Assembly: GCA_903884345.1 (NCBI GenBank)
Contig: CAISEE010000005.1
Span: 1-35,852, forward strand
Direction of reading: 5' to 3'
Length of the DNA: 35,852 nt
DNA from: Candidatus Adlerbacteria bacterium
Lineage (GTDB): Bacteria; Patescibacteriota; Minisyncoccia; Phycocordibacterales; SBAW01
Shown: piece after piece, positions 7,595-14,527 of the stretch
How positions within the stretch are numbered: position 1 is the first letter of the stretch
How the letters are laid out: every line of letters begins with the position of its first letter
Program-made: the position numbers and the translations under genes
Notes under the pieces: model-generated
The model's input: only the letters and a program-made list of their open reading frames with translations
What the model was told of the DNA's origin: nothing
Database searches by the model: none

Positions 7595-8437
7595 TTAACC
7601 ACGATGCAGGCGGCCATACTGGGCGTATTACAAGGCGTCTCCGAACTGTTCCCCATCTCGAGCCTGGGCCACAGCATCATCCTGCCCACACTGTTGGGCT
7701 GGCACATCGACCAGGCGAGCGAGTACTTCCTCCCCTTTCTCGTCCTCACCCACTTGGCGACCGCGCTCGTCTTGCTCGGCTTCTATTGGCGCGAGTGGCA
7801 GCGCATCATCGTCGGCGTTCTGCGATCACTGACCACACGCACGATTGGCGACGACGCTTCGGCACGACTCGGTTGGATGCTAATCCTAGGCACCATCCCC
7901 GCGGGACTCTTGGGTCTCGTGTTTCAAAAAAAGTTAGAGCACCTTTTCTCCAACCCCAAACTCGTCGCCGCGTTTCTCTTCCTCAACGGCTTGCTACTTT
8001 TGGCGGGTGAATTCATGCGCCGACGCGCGGCACGGCAATCGGTTGCGGCCCGATCGATAGATGCAGACGCGAAACTCTCGTGGACGCAATCGGTCGCAAT
8101 CGGCACCATGCAAGCGCTGGCACTCCTGCCCGGCTTCTCGCGCACGGGCGCAACAATAACCGGCGGCCTGGCAGCCGGACTGTCGAACGAAGAGGCCGCG
8201 CGATTCTCGTTCTTGCTGGCAACCCCAATCATCCTCGCCGCAGCCGTGCTGAAACTCCCGCACCTCCTTTCTGCACCCGCAGCGATTCTGCTCCCCGCAA
8301 TCGTGGGCGCACTGTTCGCCGCACTCGGCGCCTACCTGTCGGTTCGGTTCCTCACACGCTACTTCAAAACCAACACGCTGCTCCCCTTCGCGATCTACTG
8401 CGCCATCGCCGGGGCACTCTGCTACCTCGCACTGTAA
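7592..8437 (+). CDS. uppP: Undecaprenyl-diphosphatase UppP (BacA)
   Basis: 281 residues, the usual family length, nearly all hydrophobic with about eight membrane helices. It removes a phosphate from undecaprenyl diphosphate to recycle the lipid carrier for peptidoglycan and other cell-wall polymers. The two signature motifs are present: E18 in SELFPISSLGH (family consensus 'E.LP.SSSGH', here with Leu at one Ser position) and PGFSRTGATI with R184. The ATG at 7592 is preferred over the ATG at 7553, which would precede the -10 box. A second ATG at 7604 is possible. The gene shares a terminator region with the convergent small membrane gene. Confidence 0.93.
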   Translation: MLTTMQAAILGVLQGVSELFPISSLGHSIILPTLLGWHIDQASEYFLPFLVLTHLATALVLLGFYWREWQRIIVGVLRSLTTRTIGDDASARLGWMLILGTIPAGLLGLVFQKKLEHLFSNPKLVAAFLFLNGLLLLAGEFMRRRAARQSVAARSIDADAKLSWTQSVAIGTMQALALLPGFSRTGATITGGLAAGLSNEEAARFSFLLATPIILAAAVLKLPHLLSAPAAILLPAIVGALFAALGAYLSVRFLTRYFKTNTLLPFAIYCAIAGALCYLAL

Positions 8438-8478
8438 AAAAGAGAGTCCCGTACGCGCAACAGTGCGACGTACGGGAC
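8438..8478 (-). terminator. Rho-independent terminator for the leftward gene at 8491-8778
   Basis: Arms GTCCCGTAC (8446-8454) and GTACGGGAC (8470-8478) form a 9-bp stem, extended by an inner CGC/GCG pairing around a small loop. Read leftwards, the stem is followed by CTCTC and a run of six T (A run at 8438-8443 on the plus strand). Confidence 0.7.
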
Positions 8479-8490
8479 CCACAGACCGCC

Positions 8491-8778
8491 CTATGACGGG
8501 AGCATCCACTCGCGAAGCGCCGCAAAGAGCGACGGATGATCCGCAACCCAGTTGCGAAACATCTCCGCACAGATGAGCGCGAGCAACGCTACCAGCAACG
8601 GCAGCGTCACGTGGCAGATGAACGAAACGAAAGACGGCGCGGGCTCCTTTGCTGCGAGCCAAAAGAGTACCGCCACGACAACGATACAAAGAAGGCCGAG
8701 CCAATTGGACCGCAGCATCTTCATCTTCGCAGCGAAAATCCCGAGGATTAGCAAGCCAAAAGCGATACCGACGTTCAT
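8491..8778 (-). CDS. Small membrane protein of unknown family
   Basis: 95 residues with about three hydrophobic helices (near residues 3-15, 25-42 and 48-75), ending in ADHPSLFAALREWMLPS. I recognise no domain. The start at 8778 is favoured by GGAG 6 bases upstream and by a good promoter 58 bases upstream that would not serve the longer frame beginning at 8967. The gene has its own terminator, so it is an independent transcription unit divergent from the GT2 gene. Function is unknown. A role in the envelope is inferred only from the membrane helices. Confidence 0.6.
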   Translation of the reverse strand: MNVGIAFGLLILGIFAAKMKMLRSNWLGLLCIVVVAVLFWLAAKEPAPSFVSFICHVTLPLLVALLALICAEMFRNWVADHPSLFAALREWMLPS

Positions 8779-8836
8779 GTCAGTCTCCAATACATAGGAA
8801 CTGCCCGAAACAGAGCAGGAGAACGCTACCCACTGC

Positions 8837-8865
8837 AGGATAGCTGTATTTATCGTGAAGGTCAA
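8837..8865 (-). promoter_or_regulatory. Promoter TTGACC-17-TATCCT for the small membrane gene
   Basis: On the minus strand TTGACC (8865 to 8860) and TATCCT (8842 to 8837) are 17 bases apart. This gives a leader of about 50 bases before the GGAG Shine-Dalgarno sequence (8785-8788) and the ATG at 8778. Confidence 0.6.
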
Positions 8866-8877
8866 ACGCTTACGTGC

Positions 8878-8893
8878 TACCATATAGATTATG
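8878..8893 (+). promoter_or_regulatory. TGN-extended -10 box (TGCTACCAT) before the GT2 gene
   Basis: TACCAT at 8878-8883 follows TGC and ends 7 bases before the ATG at 8891. TATAGA at 8883-8888 overlaps it and is the alternative, but its spacing of 2 is too short. No Shine-Dalgarno sequence is seen. Confidence 0.45.
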
Positions 8894-9628
8894 CAAATTT
8901 CTCCATCACCTACGGATATTTCATGCGTCATATGCGCGTTTAATGAAGAGCAGCGCATCTCTGACATCGTATCGGTCGCTCGTCAGAATCCGCTCATCAG
9001 CGAGATTATCGTAGTCAACGATGGTTCGACCGACCAAACGCAGACGCTCGTCGAAGGCCTCGCGTCGAAACCAGGTACTCCCGTCCGACTATTCAATCAT
9101 CCGCACAACAAGGGCAAGAGTGCCGCGTACTCACTCGGAGTCACAAACGCGTCGAACGACCTGCTTTTGTTTCTTGACGCCGACTTGGTCGGTCTCGATG
9201 TCGCAGCGATAACAAAACTCATCGAACCTGTTCTAGAGAAACGAACCGACGTTACGATCAGCCTTAAAAAAAATAGTCTGCGGCTCTACAAGATTATTAA
9301 CCTCGATTACGTCTCCGGCGAGCGAGTATTCTCAAAATCACTCATTGTCGATCACCTGGACGCTATCGCCCATCTTCCTGGGTATGCAGTCGAAACATAC
9401 ATCAACGAACTCATCATCTCAAAACAGCAGCGTCTCGAGACGGTACGTTGGTCCTATGTGTCTCACTTGCGTAAGACAGACAAGAATGGATTCTTCCTTG
9501 GAATCTACAAAGAAGTACGAATGCTTATCGGCATAACCACTATGTTTTCGCCCTACGTAACACTTAGGCAGATTTGCATTTTGACGCGTCTGACAAATGC
9601 AAAAAAAATGGAAACTAATCGCCAGTAG
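8891..9628 (+). CDS. Family 2 glycosyltransferase
   Basis: 245 residues with a GT-A fold. The N-terminal ISCVICAFNEEQRI and VVNDGSTDQT are the nucleotide-binding strands of GT2 enzymes, and FLDADLVG carries the metal-binding D-x-D motif at about residue 95. There are no clear membrane helices in the C-terminal part, unlike dolichol-phosphate mannosyl synthases with anchors. It probably transfers a sugar from an NDP-sugar to a lipid or polysaccharide. Donor and acceptor cannot be told. The last 14 bases overlap the 3' end of the convergent DedA gene, so the two transcripts are antisense at their ends. Confidence 0.88.
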   Translation: MQISPSPTDISCVICAFNEEQRISDIVSVARQNPLISEIIVVNDGSTDQTQTLVEGLASKPGTPVRLFNHPHNKGKSAAYSLGVTNASNDLLLFLDADLVGLDVAAITKLIEPVLEKRTDVTISLKKNSLRLYKIINLDYVSGERVFSKSLIVDHLDAIAHLPGYAVETYINELIISKQQRLETVRWSYVSHLRKTDKNGFFLGIYKEVRMLIGITTMFSPYVTLRQICILTRLTNAKKMETNRQ

Positions 9629-10199
9629 AAGTTCGGCGCTTCAGTGTTGTGTATGCGACATATATCACAACCGCGACAACAAACGAGGTCGCCGCTGCGT
9701 AGTTTAGATACTGGTTGATATTGGATAGGCTCTTACCGAGATAGTATCCGACCGCCTCAAAGAGAAGTATCTTCGGTATCGACCCTACGATGTTAAAAAA
9801 CACGAACCTCGCAAAAGACATTTTAGCTAGTCCAGCACTGAAGAGTACCGCTGAACCAAGAGCTTGTGTTTTTGCAAAAAGTAACAGCTTGCCGCTGTGC
9901 GCGTCATAGGTCTTTTCCACGACGCTAATTTTCTCCTCCGTCAGCCCGATGTATGCTCCCCATTTTTTAAGGATACCGCGGCGCCCCCATCGCCCCAGCA
10001 CGTAATAAAAGGAATCACCGGTAATGTCGCCCAATAAAAGTACGAAAAATATCAACACTGGGTTGAAATATCCCAGTGAAGCTAAAAACCCAGACACAAT
10101 CGCTATTCCCGGCCCTTCGAATACAGATACCGGGAAAATTACGAAATAACCATACGTCCCTACCAACTCGAGCACTTGCGAAACAATAGGGTCATTCAT
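9615..10199 (-). CDS. DedA/VTT-domain membrane protein
   Basis: 194 residues with the DedA ('SNARE-associated', VTT) layout: a re-entrant N-terminal region with FEGPGIAIVSGFLASLGY, a 'GDITGDSFYYVLGRWG' segment (the family 'G...GD...Y..GR..G' motif), a middle helix pair, and a C-terminal membrane helix. Family knowledge: DedA proteins are membrane transporters or scramblases linked to undecaprenyl-phosphate or phospholipid recycling and to membrane potential. The start lies inside the end of the upstream GT4 gene (8-base overlap), so the two form an operon. That fits a shared role in envelope glycolipids or lipid-carrier traffic. Confidence 0.85.
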   Translation of the reverse strand: MNDPIVSQVLELVGTYGYFVIFPVSVFEGPGIAIVSGFLASLGYFNPVLIFFVLLLGDITGDSFYYVLGRWGRRGILKKWGAYIGLTEEKISVVEKTYDAHSGKLLLFAKTQALGSAVLFSAGLAKMSFARFVFFNIVGSIPKILLFEAVGYYLGKSLSNINQYLNYAAATSFVVAVVIYVAYTTLKRRTSTGD

Positions 10200-11229
10200 G
10201 CACCTTCATTCTATCCCGGTTGTGTGATATTGGCGACAATAGATTCGTGAAGACCTGCGCCGAGCGCTCCCACGAATACCGCAACGCGGTGGCGCGACAA
10301 TCCTCGGGACGGAGCGCCAGGCAGCGCATCGCGGCATCGGCCAAGTCTTCATCGAGGTAGCCGTCAACGCCATCCGTGAGAATGTCATTCGGTCCCATGA
10401 CGTCGTGCGCGGCGACGGGGACGCCACAGGCCAGCGCCTCGACGATGACTAACCCGAAGGTCTCGGTGCGTGAGGGAAAGACCATCACGTCGGCGGCCGA
10501 AAGCAGTTCGACGAGTTCCTGCCCCTTTTTGTAGCCGACGAAGTGCGCCGTCTTCCCATACGTTTGTTCAAGATACGCGCGCTGCGGCCCGTCGCCGATA
10601 ACAAGCTTCGACCCTGGCAGCGAGAGTGACAAAAATTCCTCGACACTCTTTTCGGGCGAGAGCCGACCCATGTATACGAACACCGGCTTTTGGAGTTCAC
10701 TCGACGGACGCTCGACACGTGTAAAGAGATTCGTATCAACACCCAGCGGCCACACCGAAACATGCGCGAAGCCATGTGCCTGGAGCGTTTCGCGCAGATG
10801 CTCGGTCACGACCATCGTGGCCGAGGCCGGCTTGTGGAACCAGCGCAAAAAAGCATACGCAGCACCGGTGAGCGCCGTGCCGATACGCGCTTCCAAATGC
10901 AATTGAAAATGCGTGTGGTAGGAGGTCGTAAACGGGATGCCACGCGCGATGCAGACCGAACGCGCCGCGAGCCCCAGCGGCCCTTCGGTCGCGATGTGCA
11001 CGTACTCGGGCGCCTCCTTGGCAATCATGCGGCCAACCGTGCGTTTCGGAAAGAGCGACCACGCAATCTCGCGATAGAACGGCATGGGCACACTGCGAAA
11101 TTGCGACGGCTCGACAAGCGTGACAGTAAACCCCCGCGCCTCAAGAAGCGGCATCAGCGTGGCAAAAACCCGCACGACGCCGTTAACCTGCGGGTACCAC
11201 GCATCGGTCACCAGGAGTATCTTTTTCAT
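10192..11229 (-). CDS. Family 4 glycosyltransferase (mannosyltransferase-like)
   Basis: 345 residues with the GT-B fold of GT4 enzymes. The N-terminal domain begins VTDAWYPQVNGVVRV, and 'TEGPLGLAARSVCIARGIPF..SYHTHF' is typical of the PimB/MgtA/SqdX type that glycosylates lipids. The C-terminal donor domain has VYMGRLSPEKSVE, then 'PSRTETFGLVIVEALACGVPV' with the conserved E-x7-E donor-binding pair. It probably uses GDP-mannose or a related nucleotide sugar and acts at the membrane face. The mannose locus about 2 kb away makes mannose a reasonable but unproven donor. It is the first gene of a leftward pair with the DedA gene. Confidence 0.87.
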   Translation of the reverse strand: MKKILLVTDAWYPQVNGVVRVFATLMPLLEARGFTVTLVEPSQFRSVPMPFYREIAWSLFPKRTVGRMIAKEAPEYVHIATEGPLGLAARSVCIARGIPFTTSYHTHFQLHLEARIGTALTGAAYAFLRWFHKPASATMVVTEHLRETLQAHGFAHVSVWPLGVDTNLFTRVERPSSELQKPVFVYMGRLSPEKSVEEFLSLSLPGSKLVIGDGPQRAYLEQTYGKTAHFVGYKKGQELVELLSAADVMVFPSRTETFGLVIVEALACGVPVAAHDVMGPNDILTDGVDGYLDEDLADAAMRCLALRPEDCRATALRYSWERSAQVFTNLLSPISHNRDRMKVHE

Positions 11230-11240
11230 ACGGTACGCTC

Positions 11241-11246
11241 AGTATA
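11241..11246 (-). promoter_or_regulatory. -10 box (TATACT) before the GT4-dedA operon
   Basis: On the minus strand TATACT (11246 to 11241) ends 11 bases before the ATG at 11229. The leader would be only about 4 bases, again without a Shine-Dalgarno sequence. Confidence 0.5.
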
Positions 11247-11292
11247 GACGATTGCCCCGCGGAATCCACATGTCGCTTCGATGAATTAGATG

Positions 11293-11301
11293 TACTATAG
11301 A
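11293..11301 (+). promoter_or_regulatory. -10 box (TACTAT / TATAGA) before the PAP2_C gene
   Basis: TACTAT at 11293-11298 ends 6 bases before the ATG at 11305. The overlapping TATAGA (11296-11301) is the alternative, with spacing 3. This box lies inside the longer frame starting at 11290, which argues for the later ATG. Confidence 0.4.
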
Positions 11302-11304
11302 GGT

Positions 11305-11973
11305 ATGCTACGGAGTTTGTCCGCCTTCTTCAAACCGATCAGCGGGACGAGGGAACATCGCGTCGAGGTGCTCCTCTCGAGTCTCGCGTTCTTCGCCAGC
11401 CTCATCGCCAACTATTACGGGAGCGTCTACGCGGCCCTGCGCGTGAGCAACCCCGTGACCGACATCGTCCTCTCGAACACCCGCCCTTATGACGTTGACA
11501 TAGCATTCGTCTATGGCGCACTCCTCCTCATCATCTTCAGCGCAGTACTCCTTATCACCCACCCCAAGAAGATCCCCTTCGCGCTCTATACGCTCTCGAT
11601 CTTTTGGTTTACGCGCGCGATCTTCATCTCGCTCACGCACCTGGCACCCTTCCCGACCCACACGCCGATTAACTTCACCAGCGACTTCGGCATCTTCCTG
11701 AGCAAAATGTTCTTCGGCGACTCGCTGTTCTTCTCGGGCCACACCGGGACACCCTTCCTGATGGCGCTCCTGTTTTGGGAGACGAAGTCACTGCGCTACA
11801 TCTTCCTCGGTTGGTCGGTCTTCTTCGGCGTGGTCGTACTCTTGGGTCACATTCACTACACCATCGATGTTCTTTCGGCATTCTTCATTACCTACGGCGT
11901 ATATGATATAGCGAAGTGGCTGTTCCCGACCGAATACGAGCTCTTCAAGTCGGCCAAAACGCTCGACGAGTAG
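11305..11973 (+). CDS. PAP2_C (sphingomyelin-synthase-like) membrane phosphatase/transferase
   Basis: 222 residues from the ATG at 11305. An ATG at 11290 lies within the likely promoter. About six membrane helices are present. The late segment holds the PAP2_C catalytic pattern: LFFSGHTGTP and, two helices on, GHIHYTIDVLSAFF, giving the His/His/Asp triad of lipid phosphate phosphatases and sphingomyelin synthases. An upstream loop, FTSDFG...FGDSLFFSGH, resembles the D3 motif of those enzymes. It may move phospho-head-groups between lipids or dephosphorylate a lipid carrier. The neighbouring glycosyltransferase, DedA and UppP genes support an envelope-lipid role. The exact substrate is unknown. 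Confidence 0.78.
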   Translation: MLRSLSAFFKPISGTREHRVEVLLSSLAFFASLIANYYGSVYAALRVSNPVTDIVLSNTRPYDVDIAFVYGALLLIIFSAVLLITHPKKIPFALYTLSIFWFTRAIFISLTHLAPFPTHTPINFTSDFGIFLSKMFFGDSLFFSGHTGTPFLMALLFWETKSLRYIFLGWSVFFGVVVLLGHIHYTIDVLSAFFITYGVYDIAKWLFPTEYELFKSAKTLDE

Positions 11974-12036
11974 CCGTTCTTTCGTAATCTGAAATCGAAT
12001 CTGAAGTTTCTTCCTTAAATCTTCATGTAACTTTTT

Positions 12037-12042
12037 TATACT
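12037..12042 (+). promoter_or_regulatory. Possible upstream -10 box (TATACT) for the OmpR-type regulator
   Basis: TATACT at 12037-12042 lies in an AT-rich stretch (about 11990-12045) that stands out from the surrounding GC-rich DNA. It would give a leader of about 64 bases. A second candidate, TACATA at 12101-12106, ends 6 bases before the ATG at 12113 and would give a leaderless message. Either or both may be used. Confidence 0.4.
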
Positions 12043-12112
12043 TGAAGGCGTCAGAATACATGGGCGTGGTCGAAGCATTAGTCAGCGCAGATTAGTAACG
12101 TACATACGTCAT

Positions 12113-12805
12113 ATGCACCTACTCATAGTCGAAGACGAGGAAAAGTTGGCCAAGGCCCTGAAGAAGGGTCTTGAGAGCAAGGGATTCGCGGTCGACTGGC
12201 TCTCGGATAGCGAAAAAGCACGCAACCGCATTTTGCTGTATCGCAACGAGTACGATCTCATCCTGCTTGACCTCATGCTGCCGGGGATCGACGGCGCCGC
12301 GATCACCGACAGCGTCCGCAAAGAGGGCGTCTCGACCCCCATCATCATTTTGACGGGCCGAAACGAGACCGAACACAAGGTCGACCTCCTCAACAAGGGC
12401 GCCGACGACTACATCGTCAAGCCGTTCTCCTTCGAGGAGCTGCTGGCCCGGATCAGCTCGGTCCTGCGCCGACCCTCGACCACCACTCCCGTCACCTTGC
12501 GCGTGGGCGACATCGAGATGGAGACCGCGACCCGCGTCGTGCGCAAGAACAACAAAGAGATACCCTTGACCCTCAAGGAGTTTTCGCTGCTCGAGTGCTT
12601 CATGCGCGAGCCGGGCGTGGTACTTACCCGAGAGAAGCTCTTTGACCACGTCTGGGACTTCAACTCGCTCTCGTGGAGCAACGTGCTCGATGTCCACATG
12701 AAGAATCTCCGCAAGAAGCTGGGGAGCGACGAGGACGGCGAACCGCCCCTGTTTGAAACGGTGCGCGGCGTCGGTTACCGACTTATGGGCGAGGTCCGCA
12801 CCTAA
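12113..12805 (+). CDS. OmpR/PhoB-family response regulator
   Basis: 230 residues. The receiver has acidic residues E7/D8 (VEDEE), phospho-acceptor D53 (LLDLMLP), T81 (ILTG) and K103 (VKPF), all as expected for a working receiver. From about residue 128 a winged-helix DNA-binding domain follows, with the typical LTLKEFSLLECFMREPG, the recognition helix region SNVLDVHMKNLRKKL and the terminal wing VRGVGYRL. It should bind DNA as a dimer after phosphorylation. No histidine kinase lies next to it, so it is an orphan here. The hybrid kinase at 3695 is the only kinase in the window, and a link between them is speculation. Confidence 0.93.
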   Translation: MHLLIVEDEEKLAKALKKGLESKGFAVDWLSDSEKARNRILLYRNEYDLILLDLMLPGIDGAAITDSVRKEGVSTPIIILTGRNETEHKVDLLNKGADDYIVKPFSFEELLARISSVLRRPSTTTPVTLRVGDIEMETATRVVRKNNKEIPLTLKEFSLLECFMREPGVVLTREKLFDHVWDFNSLSWSNVLDVHMKNLRKKLGSDEDGEPPLFETVRGVGYRLMGEVRT

Positions 12806-12866
12806 CCCGATCGACACACCCTATACGCACTAACCCATCCTAGCCAGGTACATGCTCATACTGCTA

Positions 12867-12907
12867 GCCGAGGAGGTCGCCCCCACAGAGGACGCGGCCT
12901 CCTCGGC
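12867..12907 (+). other. GC-rich hairpin between the regulator and the mannose locus
   Basis: GCCGAGGAGG (12867-12876) and CCTCCTCGGC (12898-12907) are perfect 10-bp inverted arms with a 21-base loop. No T run follows on either strand, so it may be a factor-dependent terminator, an operator or an RNA structure upstream of the mannose operon. The rest of 12806-13005 holds no gene that I can support. Confidence 0.45.
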
Positions 12908-12991
12908 GCGTCTGGGTGTCCGCTCGACCCCTGCCGCGATGTTTTCCACTGCACGGTGTTGTTTTGTGGCATACGATTCGCAAATTCATCG

Positions 12992-13008
12992 TATACTTAT
13001 GGCACATG
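12992..13008 (+). promoter_or_regulatory. -10 box (TATACT) of the mannose operon
   Basis: TATACT at 12992-12997 ends 8 bases before the ATG at 13006. No good -35 box stands 16-18 bases upstream and there is no Shine-Dalgarno sequence. It is the most likely promoter for the four genes from 13006 to 17388. Confidence 0.55.
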
Positions 13009-13359
13009 GAAGGTCTCGCCTATCATACTATCGACAAGCGCCCGTGGGGTAACTTCGAGCAGTTTACCCACAACGAGCAAACGACGGTGAAGATCATCAC
13101 CGTGGATGCCCTCGCAAAACTGAGCCTGCAGACGCACGACCGCCGCGGGGAGTTTTGGCGCATCATCTCGGGCTCGGGCATCGCCACGGTCGGCCAGGAG
13201 CAGCATAACGCCAAGACGGGCGACTCGTTCTTCATCCCCACGCACGCACAGCACCGCATGGAGGCGGGCCCCGAGGGCGTCGTCTTCATGGAGATAGCCT
13301 TCGGCGAGTTCGACGAGAACGACATTATCCGTATCGAGGATGCGTATGGTCGATCTTAG
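13006..13359 (+). CDS. Cupin phosphomannose isomerase (type II PMI domain)
   Basis: 117 residues, a stand-alone version of the C-terminal cupin of type II phosphomannose isomerase/GDP-mannose pyrophosphorylase. The family pattern is clear: RPWGNFEQF at the start, then VKIITVDALAKLSLQTHDRRGEFW, with the metal-binding His and Glu, IPTHAQHR with another metal His, and the closing ENDIIRIEDAYGR. It should interconvert mannose-6-P and fructose-6-P in the cytoplasm. The start at 13006 is chosen because the -10 box lies 8 bases upstream. A longer frame from 12916 would run through that promoter. It heads an operon with two GH130 genes and a phosphomannomutase-like gene, and its end overlaps the next gene. 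Confidence 0.88.
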   Translation: MEGLAYHTIDKRPWGNFEQFTHNEQTTVKIITVDALAKLSLQTHDRRGEFWRIISGSGIATVGQEQHNAKTGDSFFIPTHAQHRMEAGPEGVVFMEIAFGEFDENDIIRIEDAYGRS

Positions 13360-14506
13360 TTTCGCGAACGTGCCCGGATGGTTATTCGTCGTACTCGGCT
13401 TCTTCCTCGCCGCGTTGGTGTTTTTGCTGTGGCGCTACCTGCGCATCGTACCGGAGGGGAAAGAGGGGTCGCGTCTGTCGCTGAAGCGCCTGCCGCACAA
13501 CCCGATCCTCGGCCCCATCGCCAAGCATTGGTGGGAGTCGGAGGCCGTGTTCAATCCCGCCGCCTTCTGCGAGGATGGCATCGTGCACCTCTTCTACCGA
13601 GCCATGGGGCACGACGGCATCTCGCGCATCGGCTACGCCTCGAGTAAAGATGGTATCCACTTCGACGAGCGTCTTCCCTACCCGGTCTATGACCAAGGGC
13701 CGGGTTTTCAAGTCAACAAAGTAAACGGCAAGACCGAGCGCAAATACCAGCAACTTTCGTACAACACGCAAGAGTACGCCTCGGGCGGCGGCTGGGGCGG
13801 CTGCGAAGATCCGCGCGCGGTCAAAATCGACAACAAGATGTACATGTCCTTTACCATCTTCGAAGGCTGGGAGTCGATTCGACTCGCCGTGACGTCACTC
13901 CTCATGGACGACCTCAAGATGCTCAACTGGAAGTGGGCACCGCACATCAAAATGTCGCCTCTCAAAGAGACCCACAAGAACTGGGTGCTCTTTCCCGAGA
14001 AGATCGACGGCAAGTTCGCCATTCTTCACGCCCTTACACCCAACCTCGCGATTGAGTACGTCGATACGCTCGAAGAGCTCCATACCAATCCGCTCAAGAG
14101 CAACAACAAGCGCGGCGGCCGTAAGGGCGAGTGGGATGCATTCGTGCGCGGTGCAGCATCGCCCCCGGTCAAGACCGAGTACGGCTGGCTCCTCTTCTAC
14201 CACGGAATGGATCCGGCAACCCCCGCGGTCGGCTATAAGGTGGGTGTCATGTTGCTCGACCTTGCCGACCCCACGAAGGTGCTCTACCGCTCGTCCTACC
14301 CCGTGCTAGAGCCGACCGAGTGGTACGAAAACGACTGGAAGCCAGGCGTCGTGTACGCAAGCGGCGCAACCATCGTGGGCGATGACCTCTTTATCTACTA
14401 CGGCGGCGGCGACAAGTACATTGCGGCGGCCAAAGCCAACCTGAAGGACTTCATCCGTAAATTGCAGCGCAACGAGCACGCCGTCCTCGAGCCTATTCGC
14501 GCATGA
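13346..14506 (+). CDS. Membrane-anchored GH130 family glycoside phosphorylase/hydrolase
   Basis: 386 residues from the ATG at 13346, with GAGG 6 bases upstream. An ATG at 13340 would add two residues. Residues 11-31 are a strong membrane helix, followed by a basic WRYLR. The remainder is a five-bladed propeller of GH130 type: NPILGP (52-57), AVFNPAAF, FYRAMG, SRIGYASSKDG, GCEDPR with the family's catalytic-region Asp (152-157), LFPEKI, and a late FYHGMDPATP. Family knowledge: GH130 enzymes are mostly phosphorylases of beta-mannosides that release alpha-mannose-1-phosphate. Some hydrolyse and some run in the synthetic direction. With a short N-terminal tail the enzyme is probably tethered. Which face it occupies is not certain. 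The gene overlaps the isomerase gene by 14 bases. Confidence 0.85.
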   Translation: MVDLSFANVPGWLFVVLGFFLAALVFLLWRYLRIVPEGKEGSRLSLKRLPHNPILGPIAKHWWESEAVFNPAAFCEDGIVHLFYRAMGHDGISRIGYASSKDGIHFDERLPYPVYDQGPGFQVNKVNGKTERKYQQLSYNTQEYASGGGWGGCEDPRAVKIDNKMYMSFTIFEGWESIRLAVTSLLMDDLKMLNWKWAPHIKMSPLKETHKNWVLFPEKIDGKFAILHALTPNLAIEYVDTLEELHTNPLKSNNKRGGRKGEWDAFVRGAASPPVKTEYGWLLFYHGMDPATPAVGYKVGVMLLDLADPTKVLYRSSYPVLEPTEWYENDWKPGVVYASGATIVGDDLFIYYGGGDKYIAAAKANLKDFIRKLQRNEHAVLEPIRA

Positions 14507-14527
14507 TTAACCAATAACGCAACCCGT

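Noticed and set aside
12060-12095. 11-residue frame (MGVVEALVSAD) in the leader of the OmpR-type regulator
   Set aside because: No ribosome site, no regulatory codon run, and no terminator/antiterminator pair, so a leader peptide is not supported.
12852-13052. 66-codon frame before the phosphomannose isomerase
   Set aside because: It crosses the GC-rich hairpin and the promoter of the mannose operon and has no start signal or motif.
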